From: Streptomyces afghaniensis 772
Lineage (GTDB): Bacteria; Actinomycetota; Actinomycetes; Streptomycetales; Streptomycetaceae
Assembly (NCBI GenBank): GCA_000415505.1
Contig: KE354277.1
Location: forward strand, 1-37,369
DNA length: 37,369 bases
Direction of reading: 5' to 3'
Shown: positions 32,522 through 37,369 of the stretch, piece after piece
Numbering within the stretch: the stretch's first letter is position 1
Layout of the letters: each line of letters begins with the position of its first letter
Made by a program: the position numbers and the translations under genes
The notes under the pieces: model-generated
The model's input: only the letters and a program-made list of their open reading frames with translations
The model's database searches: none
Told to the model about the DNA's origin: nothing

Positions 32522-34780
32522 GTGCAGGCGCTCCACGGTCGGGGGGTCCAGAACGCCCTTCCGCGGCCTGCGGCACGCGTCGACGGATTCGGTCCCAGGT
32601 TCCCTGGAGGTGCCTCACCGGCCTCGGTGCCCGTCGGCCCGGACGCGTGTCCGCCCTCGACACCGGACCGGAGGCGTCCGTCACCCCAAGAGACAGGCCA
32701 GAACCGTCGCCCTGGTTCCGCGTCGGGGTACGGCTCGCCCGCGCCGCCCTTGGCCCAGAGCCGGGGCCCGTCCTCCACAGGGCAGCCCGTAGCCCCTCCC
32801 CGGGGCGCCACGATCCCCGGACTGCGCTGGTCCGCCGACCTGCCGCCGGCCCACACCATGATGATCTGTGTCGCGCTTCCCGGTCTGGCCATCTCGACGG
32901 AGGAAGGGCAGATGACCGGCCGGGGACTGGAAGGGTTCTACCGCGCCGGGCGGCGCGTGCTCTCGCGGTGCGAGGTCCGCGTGGCCGGGCGGGAACCACT
33001 CGCCGTGCAGGCCCGCATGGCTGCGGCCGACCGCGCCAGGTTCGTGGGCACGCTCCGCACGTCGCCGCAGGCAGGCCCGGATCCGGACGTGGTCGTGGAA
33101 CGCAACCGTCTCGCGGACGGCACAGAGCGGATCACCCTGCACAGCGCGGCCCCCCGCCCGCTGCGCCTGCCGGTCGAGGTCTCCCTGGGCACGGACCTGG
33201 CCGACCTGGGGTCGATCGCCTCGGGCCGCGCCGGACCGGAACTCCCCGCCAGCGTCCACGATTCCGGCCTGCGCTGGTCCTGCGCCACCGGCAACGCGTC
33301 CGTCACGGCCGCACCGCCTCCCTCTGACGCCCTGGCCTCGGCCGGGCTGCTGCGGTGGGAGCTCGACCTGCCGCCGGGCGGCAGCAGAAGCGTGGAGCTG
33401 CGGGTGCGACCCGATGGCGCCGGTCCCCTCCGAACCGTGGGCCGCGCGGCGACCAGCCCTCTCGCCGCCGCGCGAGCGGAAGGCGACGACCCCGGAGTCC
33501 CCGGCCTCCTCAGAACGAGCCTCGAGGACCTCCAGGCCCTCCTGCTGCGTGACCCCGCGAACCCCGCCGACACCCACCTCGCGGCCGGGGCACCCTGGCG
33601 CTGCGGTCTGGCCCCCGCCGACTCGCTCGTGGCCGCCCGCATGGCCCTGCCGCTCGGCACGGGCCTGGCAGCCGGGACGCTGCGGATCCTCGCCCGTACT
33701 CAACTCACCGGCCCGGGACCGCAGTCCGGGATGATCCCCGGCCCGAGACGGGACGCGGGCCCGCACCTTCCGCCACAGTGCACCGGCACGGAGGCCACGC
33801 TGCTCTTCCCCGTACTGCTCGCCGAGGCCCGCCGCTGGGGCCTCGGCGAGCAGGAGACGGAGGAGCTGCTGCCCGCCGCCGAGCGCTGTCTGACCTGGCT
33901 GCGCACCACCGTGGGCGACGACACTTACCTGCGCGACCCGCATCCCGGCGGTCCCGTCCGCTGCGAGACACAGGCCCATGCCCACCGTGCCGCGCTCCTC
34001 GGCGCCGACCTGCTCGACACCTGCGGCCGCACGGGCGGGCCAGCACTCCGACAGTGGGCGCAGGCCTTGCGAACCGCCTTCCGCAAGGACTTCTGGGTCG
34101 ACGACCTCGGGGGCGGCCGGCCCGCGGCGGCCCGTGCCCCGGACGGCAGCCCCGTGCCTCATTTGGGCGCGGCCGCCGTCCACCTCCTCGACACCGGCCT
34201 GCTGGGCGAGGGCGCCTTGGCACCAGGCCTGCTCGACAAGGTGCGGACCGAGAACCTCGCCCGGCTGCTCGGCAGCCCTGTCATGGACTCGGGCTGGGGC
34301 CTGCGCGGACTGGGCGCCAAGGAACCGGGGTTCAATCCGTTCGGCCACCGCGCCGGGGCCGTACGGATCCAGGAGACCGCAGTCGCCGTCGCGGGGCTGG
34401 CTGCCGCCGGATACGAGAAGGAGGCGACCTCGCTGCTGCGCGGGGCACTCGCGGCAGCCGAGACTTTCGACCATCGGCTGCCCGACATGTACGCGGGCGA
34501 ACAGCGCACGGAGGGGAGCGCCCCCCTCCCGCACCCGGCGGCCTGCCGCCCCGCTGCCATTCCAGCGGCCGCCGGAGTGCTGCTGCTGACCACGCTCGTC
34601 GGCATCCGCCCCGACGCCCCGGCCGGGACGGTGACCCTGCGCCCCATGCGCAGTGCGCCCCTGGGCGAGATCGGTTTCACGGGCCTGCGGATCGCGGGCG
34701 CCCCGTTCTCCGTGCGGGTCAGCCGACTCGGCCTCGCCATGGTCGAGGAAGCGGCCGACGGACTCCAACTGGGGGTGTGA
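32522..34780 (+). CDS. Glycogen-debranching-like protein (amylo-alpha-1,6-glucosidase family)
   Basis: Up to 752 residues. From about residue 113 (MICVALPGLAISTEEGQMTG) it resembles the N-terminal domain of bacterial glycogen debranching proteins: GFYRAGRRVLSRCEVRVAGREPL, then a beta-rich part with PVEVSLGTDLADL. An alpha/alpha six-barrel region follows with PWRCGLAPADSLVAAR, GMIPGPRRD, YLRDPHPGGPVRCETQAHAHRAAL and DSGWGLRGLGAKEPGFNPFGHRAGAV. It may act on alpha-glucans, but I cannot point to the catalytic acids with confidence. The first 110 residues have lower third-position GC and no family likeness. An ATG at 32430 with a good ribosome binding site lies in a different frame, so the true N-terminus is uncertain and a frameshift is suspected. 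Confidence 0.78.
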   Translation: MQALHGRGVQNALPRPAARVDGFGPRFPGGASPASVPVGPDACPPSTPDRRRPSPQETGQNRRPGSASGYGSPAPPLAQSRGPSSTGQPVAPPRGATIPGLRWSADLPPAHTMMICVALPGLAISTEEGQMTGRGLEGFYRAGRRVLSRCEVRVAGREPLAVQARMAAADRARFVGTLRTSPQAGPDPDVVVERNRLADGTERITLHSAAPRPLRLPVEVSLGTDLADLGSIASGRAGPELPASVHDSGLRWSCATGNASVTAAPPPSDALASAGLLRWELDLPPGGSRSVELRVRPDGAGPLRTVGRAATSPLAAARAEGDDPGVPGLLRTSLEDLQALLLRDPANPADTHLAAGAPWRCGLAPADSLVAARMALPLGTGLAAGTLRILARTQLTGPGPQSGMIPGPRRDAGPHLPPQCTGTEATLLFPVLLAEARRWGLGEQETEELLPAAERCLTWLRTTVGDDTYLRDPHPGGPVRCETQAHAHRAALLGADLLDTCGRTGGPALRQWAQALRTAFRKDFWVDDLGGGRPAAARAPDGSPVPHLGAAAVHLLDTGLLGEGALAPGLLDKVRTENLARLLGSPVMDSGWGLRGLGAKEPGFNPFGHRAGAVRIQETAVAVAGLAAAGYEKEATSLLRGALAAAETFDHRLPDMYAGEQRTEGSAPLPHPAACRPAAIPAAAGVLLLTTLVGIRPDAPAGTVTLRPMRSAPLGEIGFTGLRIAGAPFSVRVSRLGLAMVEEAADGLQLGV

Positions 34781-34879
34781 CCTGGTACGACGTTCAACCG
34801 CTGGACAACCGGGCCCCACAGTGGAGTCCAGGTCCGACCGAAGTGGATCAGTCGCCGATGCGACCGGCGAAGGGAGTGT

Positions 34880-34904
34880 TTATCGTCAGGCAGACGACTA
34901 TGAT
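34880..34904 (+). promoter_or_regulatory. Promoter and inverted repeat before Nudix regulator
   Basis: TATGAT (34899-34904) lies six bases before ATG 34911, so the mRNA is probably leaderless. It is overlapped on its upstream side by an inverted repeat, TCGTC-AGGCA-GACGA (34883-34897), with an outer T-A pair. The place suits autorepression by the encoded NrtR-type protein. Confidence 0.6.
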
Positions 34905-34910
34905 CGCCGC

Positions 34911-35669
34911 ATGCCCTACGACCCGTCAGCGTTTCCACCCTTCGCCGTCACCGTGGACCTGGTCGTGCTGACCGTGCGCCGCCATGCCCTGTGCGCGCTG
35001 GCGGTACGCAGGGGCGAACCGCCGTTCCAGGGACGTTGGGCGCTCCCCGGCGGCTTCGTAAGGGCCGACGAGGACCTGGCACAGGCCGCGGCACGCGAGC
35101 TGGCCGAGGAGACCGGACTGCGCGTCCACGACCCGTCGGTCCCCGCCCAGGACAACGGGGCGCACCTGGAACAGCTCGCCACCTACGGCGACCCCAAGCG
35201 GGACCCCAGGATGCGGGTGGTCAGTGTCGCCCACCTCGCACTCGCTCCCGACCTGCCCGCACCCAGGGCCGGCGGCGACGCCAGCAACGCGCGCTGGGCT
35301 CCGGTGGAGGAACTACTGCGGCAGGGCGGTTACGGGCGTGACGCAGAACCGGTCGCGCCGCTCGCGTTCGACCACGCACAGATCCTTTCGGACGGAGTGG
35401 AGCGGGCCCGCTCCAAGATCGAGTACTCGTCGCTGGCCACGGCCTTCTGCCCGCCCGAATTCACCGTCGGCGAGCTGCGCCGTGTCTACGAGGCGGTGTG
35501 GGGTGTGGCGCTCGACCCGCGCAACTTCCACCGCAAGGTCACGGGCACACCGGGCTTCCTCGTCCCCACGGGCGGGACGACCACCCGCCAGGGCGGCCGC
35601 CCGGCTCAGCTCTTCCGTGCCGGGGGCGCGACTCTCCTCAACCCCCCGATGCTGCGCCCCGAGGTCTGA
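34911..35669 (+). CDS. Nudix domain regulator of NrtR type
   Basis: A 252-residue protein with an N-terminal Nudix fold and a C-terminal winged-helix domain, the layout of NrtR regulators that sense ADP-ribose or related nucleotides and control NAD or sugar metabolism. The Nudix box is complete at residues 48-70: GGFVRADE then REL-EETGL, matching G-x5-E-x7-REUxEExGU, so hydrolase activity is possible. The C-terminal part has FDHAQILSDGVERARSKIEYSS and FTVGELRRVYEAVWGVALDPRNFHRKV, typical of the NrtR DNA-binding domain. A family this close usually regulates neighbours or itself; here an inverted repeat overlaps its own promoter. No NAD biosynthesis gene lies beside it in this window. The debranching-like gene upstream ends 130 bp before. 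Confidence 0.88.
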   Translation: MPYDPSAFPPFAVTVDLVVLTVRRHALCALAVRRGEPPFQGRWALPGGFVRADEDLAQAAARELAEETGLRVHDPSVPAQDNGAHLEQLATYGDPKRDPRMRVVSVAHLALAPDLPAPRAGGDASNARWAPVEELLRQGGYGRDAEPVAPLAFDHAQILSDGVERARSKIEYSSLATAFCPPEFTVGELRRVYEAVWGVALDPRNFHRKVTGTPGFLVPTGGTTTRQGGRPAQLFRAGGATLLNPPMLRPEV

Positions 35670-35766
35670 CGCGGGTCCGGAGCGTCACGCGCCCGCTGTC
35701 CGCACAAGGATGATTGTCGTGCCCGAGGCAGGCCTCGTGCTGCCCGAAAAAACGGACATAGCGCGC

Positions 35767-35772
35767 TATCTT
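35767..35772 (+). promoter_or_regulatory. -10 box of ABC ATPase gene
   Basis: TATCTT seven bases before GTG 35780, again suggesting leaderless initiation. The -35 region is not convincing. Confidence 0.45.
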
Positions 35773-35779
35773 GCTGCAG

Positions 35780-37309
35780 GTGATCCAGGCCTTCGGACTG
35801 ACAAGCAACGCCCGCAAAGGGCTTCCGCCCGCGGCCGATGACGTCTCCTTCGAGGCGCGAGCGGGCCGCGTCACCGCGCTGCTCGGCGCACCGGGGGCCG
35901 GCAAGACGACAGTCCTCAGACTCATGCTGGAACTCCAACAGGGTCGCGGCATCGCCTACTTCCGGGGCCGCCCCCTGCACCGCATCGCCCATCCCTCGCG
36001 CGAGGTCGGTGTGCTGCTGGGCGACGTGCCGGGACACCCGGCCCGCACGGTCCGCGGTCATCTGCGCATGCTGTGTGCCGCGGCGGGGGTCCCGGTCCGG
36101 CGTGCCGACGAAGTCCTCGAGGCGGTCGGGCTCGTGAGCCTGCGCGACGAACGCCTCGGCACCCTCTCGCGGGGCATGGACCGTCGCCTGGGCCTGGCCT
36201 GCGTCCTCCTGGCCGATCCGCACACGCTCGTCCTCGACGACCCGGCAGACGGTCTGTCCCCCCGCGAGAGCCACTGGCTGCACGGCATGTTGCGCGCACA
36301 CGCCGCCCAGGGCGGCACGGTCCTGTTCACCACGGCCGACCCCAAGGAGGCCGCGCGCACCGCGGACCGCGTCGTCACGCTGGAACAGGGCAGGGTCGTG
36401 GCCGACCAGGAGGTCGCGGAGTTCTCGCGCACCCGTCTGCGCCCCCGGGTCGCCGTACGCAGCCCCCACGCGGTCCGTCTGGCGGCTCTCCTGGCCAAGC
36501 AGGCCCGCACCGCGCGCCGCTCCGTCGAAGTCGCACGAGAAGGCGGCAACCGCCTCTCCGTGTACGGAAGTACCTGCGCCGAGATCGGCGAGACGGCGTT
36601 CCGCCACGGCATCGTCGTCCACCAACTCGCCGACGAGATCGGCGATATGGGGCCCGGAGCGGGAGCAGAGCCGGCAGGGCAGCCGCAGGGTGGCCGTGAG
36701 CCGGACCTGGGCAAGGCAGGGCGGACTGCGGGCGAGTCACACAGGGCCGACACGGGGCGCACGTCGGCTGACACGCTCGAGCGCGTCAGCATCGAGCCGG
36801 AGCGCGCGGGTGCCCGGCCAGGGCGCGTCGTCGACGCGCACCGGGTGACCGTCGCGCCCCAGGCCGCGAACGGTGAGCCGTGCCCCTCCCACGATGAGCC
36901 GAAGCCTGCCCCGGTCACCGCCGGGCCCGTGGCCGCCACCGCGGAGCCTCCACTCCCGGCTGAGCCACGACCCACCGTTGACGCGCCGAAGCCTGTCGCC
37001 GACGAGCCGTCGCCCTCCGCCGGGCACGCGCAGCCCGCCGCGGCGCCGCCCGAGCGCCCGGACGCCCCCTCGGCCGATCACCCGTCCAACGACGAGTCCC
37101 GCCCTCAGGAGACGACGGCACCTCTTGCGTGCCACCCCGCCGACGCACGCACGGCGCGCACGCTCGACGCACTGCCCCCTCTGCCCCCTCCCATCTCCGT
37201 CCGCCCCGCCCCAGCCCCCTCCGCCCCCTCGCTACGAGATCCGCAGGGCCGCCGGGATCGGCACCGGGTTCCTCGACCGGGGCTGCCGTGCTCGCCGTGT
37301 CCGCCGTGA
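35780..37309 (+). CDS. ABC transporter ATP-binding protein, 3' end frame-disturbed
   Basis: An ABC ATPase domain of about 230 residues followed by a long Pro/Ala/Glu-rich linker. Walker A is GAPGAGKTT (36-44). The signature is LSRGMDRRLG, not LSGGQ. Walker B is TLVLDDPADGL, with aspartate where the catalytic glutamate normally stands. The H-loop histidine of the usual THxxxEA motif is not seen; the segment reads FTTADPKEAART. Hydrolysis may therefore be weak. The frame stops at 37309, but sequence in the other frames just before it (RYEIRRAAGIGTGFL in one, AAVLAVSAVTAVVLARIG in another) looks like the continuing membrane part. The natural protein therefore probably extends past the window edge and the stop is likely caused by two one-base insertions. 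GTG 35780 is favoured by the -10 spacing; a TTG at 35771 is in frame. Confidence 0.75.
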   Translation: MIQAFGLTSNARKGLPPAADDVSFEARAGRVTALLGAPGAGKTTVLRLMLELQQGRGIAYFRGRPLHRIAHPSREVGVLLGDVPGHPARTVRGHLRMLCAAAGVPVRRADEVLEAVGLVSLRDERLGTLSRGMDRRLGLACVLLADPHTLVLDDPADGLSPRESHWLHGMLRAHAAQGGTVLFTTADPKEAARTADRVVTLEQGRVVADQEVAEFSRTRLRPRVAVRSPHAVRLAALLAKQARTARRSVEVAREGGNRLSVYGSTCAEIGETAFRHGIVVHQLADEIGDMGPGAGAEPAGQPQGGREPDLGKAGRTAGESHRADTGRTSADTLERVSIEPERAGARPGRVVDAHRVTVAPQAANGEPCPSHDEPKPAPVTAGPVAATAEPPLPAEPRPTVDAPKPVADEPSPSAGHAQPAAAPPERPDAPSADHPSNDESRPQETTAPLACHPADARTARTLDALPPLPPPISVRPAPAPSAPSLRDPQGRRDRHRVPRPGLPCSPCPP

Positions 37310-37369
37310 CCGCCGTCGTGCTCGCCCGTATCGGGCACACCCCGCAGCCGCGCCTGCTGGCCGCGTGGA

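Noticed and set aside
32178-32792. Independent 204-codon gene upstream of the debranching-like gene
   Set aside because: The part before 32430 has no coding character, and the part after it looks like the displaced N-terminus of the following gene rather than a separate protein.

Overview
The window is very GC-rich (high GC at third codon positions, GTG and TTG starts, TANNNT -10 boxes close to start codons). Its proteins look like those of Streptomyces. From memory, the gene order (hflX, siderophore genes, dinG, lexA, nrdR, nrdJ, rnhB, recQ, ABC transporter) matches the conserved chromosomal core of S. coelicolor leading towards whiH and hrdB. I cannot check this here, but it makes the region ordinary chromosome rather than an island. 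I see no tRNA, rRNA, insertion sequence, prophage or CRISPR array.

Layout. 0.2-6.2 kb: a secreted M1 metallopeptidase, the ribosome-associated GTPase HflX, and two tandem paralogous trypsin-like lipoproteins on the minus strand. 6.4-11.2 kb: a compact NRPS-independent siderophore (NIS) cassette of PLP aminotransferase, IucA/IucC synthetase and GNAT acyltransferase. It has no decarboxylase, hydroxylase, transporter or recognisable iron box. 11.4-18.7 kb: a DNA-damage and nucleotide block. DinG helicase faces LexA across a strong shared hairpin, and NrdR-NrdJ (regulator and B12-dependent ribonucleotide reductase) diverges from lexA. 18.7-22.6 kb: an APH-like kinase, a TerD protein, a DUF4937-like protein, a histidine phosphatase and an ADP-ribosylglycohydrolase. 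22.8-25.2 kb: a DHA2-type MFS exporter with its divergent TetR regulator and two near-identical operators. 25.3-30.2 kb: RNase HII, a small protein resembling the C-terminus of SF1 helicases, an unknown protein, and a RecQ helicase fused to a phosphoribosyltransferase domain. 30.3-37.4 kb: a DUF4192 protein with a 42-bp repeat array, a glycogen-debranching-like protein, an NrtR-type Nudix regulator and an ABC ATPase running towards the window edge.

How the parts relate. Several genes serve DNA repair and dNTP supply: dinG, lexA, nrdR/nrdJ, rnhB and recQ. The most interesting regulatory signal is a match to the LexA-independent (RecA-NDp, PafBC-type) damage promoter, TTGTCAGTG-N8-TAGGGT, placed so that dinG would have a leaderless mRNA. 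A slightly degenerate copy with the same spacing lies in front of recQ. A LexA box precedes lexA and two NrdR boxes 31 bp apart precede nrdR.

Cautions. Reading frames look disturbed at the N-terminus of the debranching-like gene and at the 3' end of the ABC gene, where two single-base insertions would explain the pattern. These could be sequence errors or real decay. No wholly new system is proven; the best candidates are the minimal NIS cassette, the paired helicase damage promoters and the helicase-remnant protein beside recQ.
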